29,185 nt of DNA from an uncultured Gluconobacter sp. (GTDB lineage: Bacteria > Pseudomonadota > Alphaproteobacteria > Acetobacterales > Acetobacteraceae). Shown here piece by piece: positions 6,737 to 15,236 of the stretch (the stretch's first letter is position 1; each line of letters opens with the position of its first letter). Under the pieces are notes generated by a model. That model did not search any database. It had not been told where the DNA came from and worked only from the letters and a program-made list of their open reading frames with translations. The position numbers and the translations under genes are program-made. The DNA lies in contig CALFLO010000028.1 of NCBI GenBank assembly GCA_937880175.1, positions 1-29,185 on the forward strand, in the 5' to 3' direction.

Positions 6737-8032
6737 ATGACGACGCAGGATTACAAGGTTCGCGACATTACTCTGGCAGACTGGGGCCGCAAGGAAATCT
6801 CCATCGCCGAAGGCGAAATGCCGGGCCTGATGGCTCTTCGCGAAGAGTACAAGAACACACAGCCGCTCAAGGGTGCTCGCATCGCTGGCTGTCTGCATAT
6901 GACCATCCAGACCGCCGTTCTGATCGAGACACTGATCGATCTGGGCGCCACGGTCCGCTGGTCTTCTTGCAACATTTTCTCCACGCAGGATCACGCCGCA
7001 GCCGCCATCGCCGCAGCGAACATCCCCGTCTTCGCCTGGAAGGGCCTGACGGAAGAGGAGTTCAACTGGTGCATCGAGCAGACCATCCATGGTCCCGATG
7101 GCTGGACGCCGAACATGATCCTCGATGATGGTGGCGACCTCACCATCATGATGCACGACAAGTACCCCGAAATGCTCAAGGACGTGCGCGGCATCTCCGA
7201 AGAGACGACGACGGGCGTGCATCGTCTGTGGGAAATGTCCAAGAAGGGCACGCTGAAGGTTCCGGCCATCAACGTGAACGACAGCGTCACGAAGTCCAAG
7301 TTCGACAACCTGTATGGCTGCCGTGAGAGCCTCGTGGACGCGATCCGTCGCGGCACGGACGTCATGATGGCTGGCAAGGTTGCCGTGGTTGCCGGTTACG
7401 GTGACGTGGGCAAGGGTTCCGCCGCCTCCCTGCGCAACGCAGGCTGCCGCGTACTCGTGACCGAAGTTGATCCGATCTGCGCCCTTCAGGCCGCCATGGA
7501 AGGCTATGAAGTCGTCACGATGGAAAACGCAGCACCGCGCGGCGACATTTTCGTCACCTGCACGGGCAACGTGGACATCATCACGATCGACCATGTGCGT
7601 GAGATGAAGGACCGTGCGATCGTCTGCAACATCGGTCACTTCGACAGCGAAATCCAGGTCGAAGCCCTGCGCAACTATCGCTGGAACAACATCAAGCCGC
7701 AGGTTGACGAGATCGAGCTGGCTCCGAACCGCCGCATCATCCTTCTGTCCGAAGGCCGTCTGGTGAACCTGGGCAACGCAACGGGCCACCCGTCCTTCGT
7801 GATGTCCGCGTCCTTCACCAACCAGACGCTCGCGCAGATCGAACTGTGGACGGCAAAGCCGGGCCAGTACGAAGTCAAGGTCTACACCCTGCCGAAGTCT
7901 CTGGACGAGAAGGTCGCTGCCCTGCACCTCGCAAAGGTCGGTGCAGAACTTTCCAAAATGTCACAGAAACAGGCGGACTACATCGACGTTCCAGTCAATG
8001 GTCCGTTCAAGCACGAAGAATACCGCTACTAA
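6737..8032 (+). CDS. ahcY: Adenosylhomocysteinase (S-adenosyl-L-homocysteine hydrolase)
   Basis: Reversibly splits S-adenosylhomocysteine into adenosine and homocysteine, clearing the inhibitor produced by methyltransferases; cytosolic NAD-bound tetramer. It is 431 aa from ATG 6737 (AAGGG 7 bases upstream); longer frames upstream lack family similarity. Visible signatures: CHMTIQTAVLIETL-like substrate domain (here GCLHMTIQTAVLIETL), DDGGDLT, EETTTGVHRL, NVNDSVTKSKFDNLYGCRESL region, the NAD-binding GYGDVGKGSAASL, and the C-terminal PFKHEEYRY whose Lys and Tyr reach into the neighbouring subunit in this family. A DUF3597 gene lies 75 bases downstream on the same strand. Confidence 0.98.
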   Translation: MTTQDYKVRDITLADWGRKEISIAEGEMPGLMALREEYKNTQPLKGARIAGCLHMTIQTAVLIETLIDLGATVRWSSCNIFSTQDHAAAAIAAANIPVFAWKGLTEEEFNWCIEQTIHGPDGWTPNMILDDGGDLTIMMHDKYPEMLKDVRGISEETTTGVHRLWEMSKKGTLKVPAINVNDSVTKSKFDNLYGCRESLVDAIRRGTDVMMAGKVAVVAGYGDVGKGSAASLRNAGCRVLVTEVDPICALQAAMEGYEVVTMENAAPRGDIFVTCTGNVDIITIDHVREMKDRAIVCNIGHFDSEIQVEALRNYRWNNIKPQVDEIELAPNRRIILLSEGRLVNLGNATGHPSFVMSASFTNQTLAQIELWTAKPGQYEVKVYTLPKSLDEKVAALHLAKVGAELSKMSQKQADYIDVPVNGPFKHEEYRY

Positions 8033-8107
8033 GACGAGGCGGATCAGGAAGGGCGATACTCCGGTGCCGCCCTTTCCGGATTTCCTTAATCAACAGGAGT
8101 TACACTC

Positions 8108-8494
8108 ATGGGTCTTTTCAGCACGATCATGTCCAAGATCTTTGGCCATGCAGAAGCCGCCACACCGTCCACCACCGCAGCCCCGGCTGCCGCTGGCGCA
8201 GCCGCTCCGGCCGCCGCAGCAACCCCGGCAGCAGCACCGGTGGATGTGGACGCCGTTCTGTCCGGTCTGGCAGCAAATGCGGGCCAGCCGCTGAACTACA
8301 AGACCTCCATCGTGGATCTCCTGAAGCTGCTCGGTCTCGACAGCTCGCTCCAGTCCCGCAAGGAACTGGCCGGTGAGCTGCATTATTCGGGCAGCACGGA
8401 CGACACCGCGACGATGAACGTCTGGCTCATCAAGCAGGTCTATGCCGAGCTGGCCAAGAATGGCGGCAAGGTTCCGGCTGACTGGACGCACTGA
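8108..8494 (+). CDS. DUF3597 domain protein
   Basis: 128 aa from ATG 8108, with AGGAG 9 bases upstream. The N-terminal MGLFSTIMSKIFGHA is amphipathic and typical of DUF3597 proteins. It is followed by an Ala/Pro linker (about residues 17-45) and a C-terminal helical domain (DVDAVLSGLAANAG, SIVDLLKLLGLDSSLQSR, ELHYSGS) with the family pattern ending in MNVWLIKQVYAELAKNGG. The domain resembles small LysM-linked or stress-associated proteins, but its function is unknown to me. There is no signal peptide. The gene ends at a strong terminator and may be transcribed with ahcY or alone. Confidence 0.85.
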   Translation: MGLFSTIMSKIFGHAEAATPSTTAAPAAAGAAAPAAAATPAAAPVDVDAVLSGLAANAGQPLNYKTSIVDLLKLLGLDSSLQSRKELAGELHYSGSTDDTATMNVWLIKQVYAELAKNGGKVPADWTH

Positions 8495-8522
8495 TCCGCG
8501 CCCTGTCCGCACGGACAACATG

Positions 8523-8556
8523 AAAAAGCCCGGCTGGAAACAGCCGGGCTTTTTTT
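8523..8556. terminator. Bidirectional intrinsic terminator
   Basis: GCCCGGCTG (8528-8536) pairs with CAGCCGGGC (8541-8549) around a GAAA tetraloop. AAAAA precedes it and seven T follow, so it works in both directions between the convergent DUF3597 and acid phosphatase genes. Confidence 0.95.
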
Positions 8557-8585
8557 ATGACGTTTTCAGGTGCAGCGGTTTCCCG

Positions 8586-9761
8586 TCAGGGAAGGACCGG
8601 ATTGCGCGGCTCCAGCGTCTGCATCGAACGCTCCACACCGGACGCCTGCCCCGCGCGAAGCTCCTCAAGCGACTGATGGAAAATCCGCACTTTGACCTCC
8701 ACATGCCGGTCCGGATAACGCCACCGCTCGAACGCCAGAACCGTATCCGGCGCCGTGCTGTCGGGCTGATCGGCAAACGCCCATGACAGCCCGAAAATCG
8801 CCGCCATGGCATCCTGGTTCGTATCATGCCCCGCCAGCACCAGAAGCCGCGTGGAGGCCGTCACACCGGGAATATCCGCAACCGGACGATCCCCCAGAAA
8901 CCCACGGATGCCCTGCGCCATCACCCCGTTGCGCGCCTGCGCCACAACCGGCAGACGCCGCAGGAGCAGACTTTCCGCCTCATGAACCGGCATGACAGTC
9001 TTCAGCAAACCCGGCACATCCGCTTTCGCAGATCCGAACACATCCACCGGAAAGCCTTCGGAATACAGCAGCAGCAGACTTTCCGCCGCCATGCCCCCCG
9101 TCGCCACCGCCCCGGAAAGATGCAGTGCGGCTTTCTTCCAGTCCAGAACCGCAGCATCGCGCAGACAGCGCGATGTGTGCGTCGCCCCGTCACACGCTCC
9201 CGGCGCCATCAGCATCTGCAACGCCTGCAATCCATGCTGCACATCCGGAGTGCGGGACACAGGCAGCGCAGACGCAAATGCCTGTTCCGTTTCCTGTCGC
9301 GGCGGCACGGCCCGACCGGCCGCAATGGCGTTGTAGACAGGATCCGAACCCTTCGCCTGCCACTGCGCCGTAACGTGACAGTCCGGCGCCACATCCCGCG
9401 CCCAGACCTGCCCGGTCTGCTGCGTCCTGTGATCCGCACCATCTGCCCAGACCCGGATCTGATCGGAACAGTTCTGCAACGGTCCAAAAGCCAGATGCTG
9501 ATAATGCGACCGGACAGCGTGAACCATGGCCCCCAGCGCCACCGCACCATGCGCCGTCATTTCGCCGGGCGCCACGGACCACTCCGGCCAGTCAAACCCG
9601 GTCTTTTCCCGCAGGGCGGCGGAAGAAGCTGTCGGACTCCGGATCCCATGACGGGAAAGGAGCACGACTTTTTCCAGCACCGGCCCCGACGGAGCCGGAA
9701 CATCGCCCGAACATCCCGTCAGGGACAACGCAAACAGAAGGGCACAGCCGGTCTTTTTCAC
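8586..9761 (-). CDS. Histidine acid phosphatase lipoprotein (AppA/Agp type phytase or sugar phosphatase)
   Basis: 391 aa from GTG at 9761, whose GTGA overlaps the TGA of the upstream TonB receptor gene, a sign of translational coupling. The N-terminus is a lipoprotein signal (lipobox LTGC, Cys17), so the enzyme should be anchored in the envelope. The catalytic motif SRHGIRSP (His38) and the acid/base motif GHDTN near residue 312 are both intact; these define branch-2 histidine phosphatases such as E. coli AppA phytase and Agp glucose-1-phosphatase. Several Cys residues could form disulfides. The substrate is unresolved: phytate, sugar phosphates or another phosphomonoester. The link to an outer-membrane receptor suggests that the released or partly dephosphorylated compound, or its bound metal, is what the pair is for. 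Confidence 0.9.
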   Translation of the reverse strand: MKKTGCALLFALSLTGCSGDVPAPSGPVLEKVVLLSRHGIRSPTASSAALREKTGFDWPEWSVAPGEMTAHGAVALGAMVHAVRSHYQHLAFGPLQNCSDQIRVWADGADHRTQQTGQVWARDVAPDCHVTAQWQAKGSDPVYNAIAAGRAVPPRQETEQAFASALPVSRTPDVQHGLQALQMLMAPGACDGATHTSRCLRDAAVLDWKKAALHLSGAVATGGMAAESLLLLYSEGFPVDVFGSAKADVPGLLKTVMPVHEAESLLLRRLPVVAQARNGVMAQGIRGFLGDRPVADIPGVTASTRLLVLAGHDTNQDAMAAIFGLSWAFADQPDSTAPDTVLAFERWRYPDRHVEVKVRIFHQSLEELRAGQASGVERSMQTLEPRNPVLP

Positions 9762-12022
9762 GGGAAGGTCGCCGTCATGTTGAAGAACACGCTCCGCCCG
9801 GCCAAACGCCAGTAAAGCGGGGCATCACCATAAGACTGATTGCCCGCAAAATCGCTGATGGAGCGATTGTTGAAGAGGTTGGAAATCTTGAGGCTCGGTG
9901 TCACATCGCGCATGAAACCACCGATATTATGAATGCGCCAGCCCAGTGCCAGATCGGCCGTCACGTTGCCATGGATCTTGTACTGGTTTTCAAACGCCGC
10001 ATTTCCAGCCGCATTCGTGGTGCTGTCCAGACCCCAGTGATGCCCGACATACTTCCCCATGAGCGAGAAATATGGCCCCTTCGGGTTTTCGTATAACAGA
10101 CCAAAGGATGCCAGTGAATCCGGCGTCGTGGCCACACGTACGCTGCTATGCTTGTAGCGCGCGTCATTTACACTGTAATTGCCGTAAAGCGAGAAGCCGT
10201 ATCCAATGACATACTGCCCCTCAAGCTCGATCCCCCGGTAAACCGCGCCACCGCTGTTCACATAGGTCGAGGTCGTCCCGATGCCGTCCACCTTGATCTG
10301 TGCGGATGCGATATAATTGGAAAAATCGATGTAATATCCATCCAGTGACAGCATCCAGTTCTTGCCATGATAAACCGAACCAACCTGATAATTCAGCGTC
10401 GTTTCCGGCTTCACGCTGCCAACGGATTGCACCTGAAAAACCGACATTGGCGGTGCAAGGAACCCACGCGCAATCTGCGCATAAGCACTCCAGTTCTTCA
10501 TAATCCGTTGATTAATCGCAATGGATGGCTGCCAGGATCCATAATGCTGGGTGTCCTTCAGCGGCACCTTCGTCGACTTGTTCATCGCCGCATTATAGTC
10601 CCTTGTGAACATGGAATATTTCACACCCGGCTTGATAACAGCCCCTTTCCAGGGATGAATATCAAACTCGAGATAGGGCTGTACTGTCGTGTTCAGATCG
10701 GAAATATCATAGCTGTAAGCCGACCCGGTTTTGGACGGAACCGGGATCGCATTTTTGCTCAGATCCAGCGCATAGGTGTAGCGACGGTCCTTCTGCACAT
10801 CCGCCCACACACCGAACAGAATATCCGTATAAACTGTATGCGCCTTGAAGCGTAACGTATCGCCATATGAACGGAACTTTGCGTCCGCGTATTTTCCGGG
10901 AATATCACTGGCATAGGTCGCCACCTTTTTCCCGGCCGTATTATAGAACGTCACACCATTCGCAGCCGTGCTCGTCTGGCTGGCATCCGTGCTTTCCGTA
11001 TAATCATGCTCGAACCCGCTCGTATAAAGCTGGTTTTCCATCGTCAGCCACGATGCAAGGCGGCTCTTGAGGCTCACATAATCAAAATCGGACGTGTAAG
11101 TGCTGGGGTTATATCCGTAATAACACTGCTTGGACGGGTCGTTGCACAGCCCGTAATTCTTGCCGTATTTCGCATATTCCGCGAGCGTCGCACCCTGGGT
11201 CGTGTACTGCCATTCCTTGTTATACGTCGTCTCGAATGTCAGCGTTGTCTCGGGCGCAAGATCAATCACGTCCTTGAACATCAGATTGCTGCGGCGCTCA
11301 GCCGAATTGGTCAGATAGCCGTTCGTCTCTTCATGCTGCATGTCGAGAAACGCACGACCAAAACGCGTCTTGCCACTATCAAATTCGATACCGCCCGCGC
11401 GCGTATTGAAGCTGCCATAAGTCCCGTACAGCGACACACCGCGCTTGGCCGCTGGCGTCTTGGACGTAAATCCCATCGTTCCACCGAACGTCGCATTCCC
11501 GATCGTGGAGCCCGTTCCGGGACCACGATCAATCTGCGCCTCCCCCAGGAAGTGCGAAATAAACAGCGATGATGTCGTATGGTGCAGGTCACTGGCATCG
11601 CCGAACGGAATGCCGTCGAACGTCATGTTGTACTGCCCGTCCTGAAAGCCGCGAAGGCTCATCGCCTCGGCCTTACCCATTCCGGGACCGTTAGGATTTT
11701 GTGAATAAACGCTCGGCTGGAACCGGATGATATCGTCGATGCTGGCAAGCGGAATGATGTTGTTGCTCAGAAAGCCCGACTGGATTTTCGATGTCGGCTC
11801 CGTAATGTCCAGCGGCACCGTCGCCGGCGCAATCCGCGCGGCATGACCCAGAACGGTCAGGTTTTCCACGCCAGGCGTGGCCGCTTTTTCTTTTTTGGCT
11901 TTATGTTCCTCATGCTTCTTCTGTTTTACATCGGAAACATCGGCACGAGCGCTTCCTCCCAGCAACAGGGCACCGGCGAAGCACCCGGAAAGCAGGATAT
12001 GGTTACGCATCTTGAACGTCAT
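9758..12022 (-). CDS. TonB-dependent outer-membrane receptor
   Basis: 754 aa from ATG at 12022, chosen because GGAG lies about 10 bases upstream; an ATG at 12052 is also in frame but lacks a binding site. A signal peptide ends near SARA (residue 27). Next comes an unusual Lys/His/Glu-rich stretch (about 31-47), then a TonB-box-like ENLTVLG (53-59), a plug domain (to about 190, with SLRGFQDGQYNMTFDGIPF and RGPGTGSTIGNATFGG), and a 22-strand type barrel ending in an aromatic strand with terminal FP (MTATFP). No secretin/TonB N-terminal signalling domain is visible. Two Cys in the barrel (GLCNDPSKQCYYGY) may bridge an external loop. The ligand is unknown: ferric siderophore is the default guess, but coupling to an acid phosphatase points to a phosphorylated or phosphate-chelated ligand. 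Confidence 0.93.
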   Translation of the reverse strand: MTFKMRNHILLSGCFAGALLLGGSARADVSDVKQKKHEEHKAKKEKAATPGVENLTVLGHAARIAPATVPLDITEPTSKIQSGFLSNNIIPLASIDDIIRFQPSVYSQNPNGPGMGKAEAMSLRGFQDGQYNMTFDGIPFGDASDLHHTTSSLFISHFLGEAQIDRGPGTGSTIGNATFGGTMGFTSKTPAAKRGVSLYGTYGSFNTRAGGIEFDSGKTRFGRAFLDMQHEETNGYLTNSAERRSNLMFKDVIDLAPETTLTFETTYNKEWQYTTQGATLAEYAKYGKNYGLCNDPSKQCYYGYNPSTYTSDFDYVSLKSRLASWLTMENQLYTSGFEHDYTESTDASQTSTAANGVTFYNTAGKKVATYASDIPGKYADAKFRSYGDTLRFKAHTVYTDILFGVWADVQKDRRYTYALDLSKNAIPVPSKTGSAYSYDISDLNTTVQPYLEFDIHPWKGAVIKPGVKYSMFTRDYNAAMNKSTKVPLKDTQHYGSWQPSIAINQRIMKNWSAYAQIARGFLAPPMSVFQVQSVGSVKPETTLNYQVGSVYHGKNWMLSLDGYYIDFSNYIASAQIKVDGIGTTSTYVNSGGAVYRGIELEGQYVIGYGFSLYGNYSVNDARYKHSSVRVATTPDSLASFGLLYENPKGPYFSLMGKYVGHHWGLDSTTNAAGNAAFENQYKIHGNVTADLALGWRIHNIGGFMRDVTPSLKISNLFNNRSISDFAGNQSYGDAPLYWRLAGRSVFFNMTATFP

Positions 12023-12099
12023 GGGGAATGGGCTCCAGTGAATGGCGCGCATTCCATACGGAAGGCTTCAGCTCAGGAAAACTGCTTTACCGTTCCTGA

Positions 12100-12127
12100 A
12101 ATAAAACATTCACATGTTTTACTTCAA
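12100..12127 (-). promoter_or_regulatory. Possible promoter with operator-like inverted repeat before the TonB receptor gene
   Basis: AAAACAT at 12103-12109 and ATGTTTT at 12114-12120 form a 7-4-7 inverted repeat in an AT-rich stretch. On the minus strand it lies almost exactly in the 16-base gap between a -35-like TTGAAG (12127-12122) and a -10-like TTTATT (12105-12100). The position would suit a repressor. It does not match a standard Fur box. Confidence 0.4.
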
Positions 12128-12164
12128 ACCTTCATACTTATTTTGAAATATTTCTGATCTATAC

Positions 12165-13175
12165 TTACGGTAACGGTCTTTTGTCCGCAATCGGGTCGAT
12201 TTTCGGTTCCGTCAGCGGCCCTGAATCGATCACCACCACCAGATCCCCGGCAATCTGCGTTGGCTGCCGGTCTTTCGGAAGCAGCGCCTGAAAACGCGGA
12301 TCATAACTCGCGACCTGCTCATACAGCGCATCAATCAGCCCGTAATGATCCATGAATTTGTTCATGGTCGCCGGGATGCGAATGCAGCCTTCCGAAGCCG
12401 GATGTCCCAGACGCCATTCCAGAAACTGCGGGTCCGTCGCATGGATTTCCAGCCGGATCTGCCCGGTTTCATGCCGCGGCAGCCAGCCCTTCATCGCCGT
12501 CTGCCACCCCATGTCCCACACGCGCGAGCCCTTGGCGCCGATCCCGCGAATGCCGTACTTGTTCTTCGTGCCTTCCGCCCGATAGCCCAGACGGTCCGCC
12601 GTGTTCTGAAACACCCCGGTCGGTGTGATGTAATAATATTTGCGCCCCGTCGTCCCGGTTGAAACCGGCGTCCCACCAAGAGACTCCCACGGCGCATCCG
12701 GCAACGCCAGCACATAATCCAGATGCTGGATCATCTCGTTACGATCCACGACCATGATGAGCTGCGGCCGCGAAACCGGCATGTCCGCCTGCGTTACCGC
12801 GTCCCTGGCAAGCGTCAGAAACGCCTTGCGACGTTCCGGCGTGTAGGTGCTGAACCCTTTGACGTTATGCTTCATCAGCACCGCCAGACGAGACGCCTCT
12901 TCCCGCGCCACGTCATCGGACACAACCGGCAGATCGGGGATATCAATCGGCGGCGGTGCAAGATCAGGCTGCGGCGGCGTATCCGTCGGCGGGTTACTGG
13001 CAGGCGGCGGGACGGACACCCCCAGCGACGGTGTCGTATCCGGCTGATGCGTCGAGAGCTCCAGACCTGCGCCATCGGGCCGCGCGCAGGCCGCCAGCGG
13101 TGCCACGCCCAGCACCAGCGCCGTGGACGCACATAACAGGGCAGCAAACCGCGTCAGTCTGGAAACATCACGCAT
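12165..13175 (-). CDS. L,D-transpeptidase (YkuD domain)
   Basis: Cross-links peptidoglycan stem peptides through a catalytic cysteine. It is 336 aa from ATG 13175; longer frames upstream look non-coding. The N-terminus is an export signal with LAAC at residues 27-30, a possible lipobox, followed by a Pro-rich linker (about 45-80) and a helical region. The YkuD domain occupies roughly 135-270 with His245 (IHATDP) and the SEGCIRIP motif carrying the nucleophile Cys264. Family members usually have SHGC; here Glu replaces the second His. From memory, an L,D-transpeptidase of Gluconobacter oxydans has been reported to form L-Ala(1)-mDAP(3) cross-links; this protein could be its counterpart, which an alignment would settle. 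It lies 115 bases behind odhB and may share its transcript. Confidence 0.9.
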   Translation of the reverse strand: MRDVSRLTRFAALLCASTALVLGVAPLAACARPDGAGLELSTHQPDTTPSLGVSVPPPASNPPTDTPPQPDLAPPPIDIPDLPVVSDDVAREEASRLAVLMKHNVKGFSTYTPERRKAFLTLARDAVTQADMPVSRPQLIMVVDRNEMIQHLDYVLALPDAPWESLGGTPVSTGTTGRKYYYITPTGVFQNTADRLGYRAEGTKNKYGIRGIGAKGSRVWDMGWQTAMKGWLPRHETGQIRLEIHATDPQFLEWRLGHPASEGCIRIPATMNKFMDHYGLIDALYEQVASYDPRFQALLPKDRQPTQIAGDLVVVIDSGPLTEPKIDPIADKRPLP

Positions 13176-13290
13176 CTTCAGGACACCATCCTCGGGTTCA
13201 GAACAACAGACAGAACGCGAGGGAACAGTTTCCTGTCCGGCGTTCGGCATGACTGGGAGATCGTCTAACGCCCCAGACATGCAAAAGGCA

Positions 13291-14397
13291 TCACAGATCC
13301 AGAAGCAGACGCCGCGGATCCTCCACAAGCTGCTTGATCCGGACGAGGAAGCTCACCGCTTCCCGCCCGTCCACGATCCGGTGATCGTAAGACAGCGCCA
13401 CATACATCATCGGCCGGATCACGATCTGCCCGTCCCGCACGACCGGCCGGTCCTGAATGGCATGCATCCCCAGAATCCCCGACTGCGGCGTATTGAGGAT
13501 CGGCGTGGACAGCAGTGATCCGAAAATCCCACCATTCGTGATGGAGAACGTCCCGTGCGACAGCTCCTCCAGCTTCAGCCCGCCCGTCCGCGCCCGCTTG
13601 CCGTAATCGGCAATGCGACGCTCCAGCTCGGCAAAGCTCATCTGGTCGGCATCATGCAGCACCGGCACCACCAGCCCGCGCTCCGTGCCCACAGCAATGC
13701 CCAGATTGACGAAATCGCGATAAACGATCTCGTCCCCTTCGATCTGCGCATTGATCGCCGGATAATCCTTCAGCGCGCCAACGACTGCCCGCGCAAAGAA
13801 GGACATGAACCCCAGACGGGCGCCGTCATGCTTCTTCTCGAACTCGTCCTTGTATTCCGCCCGCAACGCCTTGGCGGCAGACATGTCGATTTCGTTGAAG
13901 GTCGTGAGAATGGCCGCCGTATTCTGTGCCGCCTTCAGATTCCGCGCGATCGTCTGACGCAGACGGCTCATGGGAACACGCCGCTCCCGCGCCTCATGCG
14001 AGGACAGCTTGGGCGATGAAAGCTGGGGCGTGGGGGCAGCAGCAGCAGGCTTCGGCTTTTCCGGCGCGGGCGGAGCCACACGCGCAGGAGCCGGTTCCGG
14101 AGCCGGCGGCGCAGCAGGAATCTCGGTCACAGGAGCGGGTGCAGCCACAACCGGGGCCTCGGCCGTCTCGTCAACAGCCCCGAGCAGGCCGCCGATCTCG
14201 ACTTCCGTCCCCACGGCCACGCAGTCTTCCAGACGACCGGCGGACGGTGCCGTCACCTCGACGCTGACCTTGTCCGTCTCCAGCTCCACGATGGTCTCGT
14301 CATGCTGCACATAGTCGCCGGATTTTTTGAGCCACCGCGCGACAGTCGCAGTTGTCAGGCTTTCTCCAAGCGCCGGAACCCTGATCTCGACCGTCAT
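13291..14397 (-). CDS. odhB: 2-oxoglutarate dehydrogenase E2 (dihydrolipoyllysine succinyltransferase)
   Basis: Carries succinyl groups from E1 to CoA within the 2-oxoglutarate dehydrogenase complex. It is 368 aa from ATG 14397 with AGGGA 7 bases upstream. A lipoyl domain occupies residues 1-78 with Lys43 in ETDKVSVEV. A long Ala/Pro linker runs to about 130. The catalytic domain starts near RRVPMSRLRQTIARNL and contains His339 and Asp343 in SYDHRIVDG. The peripheral-subunit-binding domain expected between linker and catalytic core is not visible, and the protein is correspondingly about 35-40 residues short. No E1 (odhA/sucA) or E3 (lpd) gene is adjacent. The choice of E2o over pyruvate E2 rests on the SITNGGIFGSLLSTPILN and GMHAIQDRPVV patterns. 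Upstream, 191 bp separate it from a divergent operon, with a CCCCG/CGGGG hairpin at 14422-14434. Confidence 0.92.
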   Translation of the reverse strand: MTVEIRVPALGESLTTATVARWLKKSGDYVQHDETIVELETDKVSVEVTAPSAGRLEDCVAVGTEVEIGGLLGAVDETAEAPVVAAPAPVTEIPAAPPAPEPAPARVAPPAPEKPKPAAAAPTPQLSSPKLSSHEARERRVPMSRLRQTIARNLKAAQNTAAILTTFNEIDMSAAKALRAEYKDEFEKKHDGARLGFMSFFARAVVGALKDYPAINAQIEGDEIVYRDFVNLGIAVGTERGLVVPVLHDADQMSFAELERRIADYGKRARTGGLKLEELSHGTFSITNGGIFGSLLSTPILNTPQSGILGMHAIQDRPVVRDGQIVIRPMMYVALSYDHRIVDGREAVSFLVRIKQLVEDPRRLLLDL

Positions 14398-14588
14398 GCT
14401 GCTTCCCTGTCTTGCATCCCGCCCCGAAGCGGGGAAATGTCTGTCTATCCTGCGGGCCGCCCCTCAGAATCACGCCCGGAACCCTACCGGAAAAGGTTCG
14501 GCAATGCAGGATACTGCATCTTTGCCCCCAGCGGGAGGCGGAACCATCCCCGTCGCCGGACTTTGAAACCAAAACACAGGAGGCCGCA

Positions 14589-15236
14589 ATGTCCCCCCCG
14601 CCCGACCGTCCTGAAATTCTGGACTCCGACCATCTCTCCGCCCGCACCCGAGAGATCCTGACATCCCGGCTTTCAGTGACTGAGGCGCTGCCCCGCACGC
14701 TGTCATTGCAGGCCTATGCCGTACTCGATGCGCTGCTCCCCGTCCTGCTGCCCCTCGACGAAATCCTGCCCCCCGGCACCGATATCTCCATGACAGCCCG
14801 GATCGACGCCGCCCTTTCCGGTCCGCGTGATGGCTGGCGCTTTGCAGACCTCCCGCCCGATGCCCAGGCCTGGGAAGCCGCCCTCCTGACGCTCGACGAC
14901 GCGACATTCGCGCAGCATGGACTCCGCTTCATCCATCTGGCCCCGGACCTGCGCGGCACAATGCTCGACGCCCTGATGGCCGGACAGATCGGCCTCGACC
15001 GCGAAGGCCGCCTCACCGCGCCCCAGATGAAACGCTGGGCCGGAGACCTGCGCGGCGAAGTCGTGGACTGCGTCATGAGTGACCCGCGCATCCAGCAGGC
15101 GCTGGGTATTTCTTCCAGCCTGACCGGCGGAGACACCGTCTTTCAGGGCTTCAAGAACGTCGGCCCCGACAGCCGCGAAGACTTCGAGCCCCAGGCCATC
15201 GCCCCCCTCACCAATATGGCGGACGCCACGCAATGA
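14589..15236 (+). CDS. Putative small subunit of a GMC-type dehydrogenase (gluconate 2-dehydrogenase subunit 3-like)
   Basis: 215 aa from ATG 14589, with AGGAGG 5 bases upstream. It overlaps the following GMC oxidoreductase gene by ATGA, so the two are made together. The helical central part (LQAYAVLDALLPVLLPLD, LRGTMLDALMAGQIG, MKRWAGDLRGEVVDCVMSDP) and the gene pairing fit the small-subunit family of FAD-dependent polyol/gluconate dehydrogenases. Those small subunits normally carry a twin-arginine export signal that takes the cofactor-loaded large subunit across the membrane. None is present here: the N-terminus is MSPPPDRPEILDSDHLSAR. Either the complex stays in the cytosol or export works differently. 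Family assignment is tentative and leans on the partner. Confidence 0.6.
   Translation: MSPPPDRPEILDSDHLSARTREILTSRLSVTEALPRTLSLQAYAVLDALLPVLLPLDEILPPGTDISMTARIDAALSGPRDGWRFADLPPDAQAWEAALLTLDDATFAQHGLRFIHLAPDLRGTMLDALMAGQIGLDREGRLTAPQMKRWAGDLRGEVVDCVMSDPRIQQALGISSSLTGGDTVFQGFKNVGPDSREDFEPQAIAPLTNMADATQ

Noticed and set aside
11700..11708. TGTGAATAA, a perfect DnaA-box match
   Set aside because: Single copy inside the TonB receptor coding sequence, with no cluster or AT-rich unwinding element nearby; not evidence of an origin.
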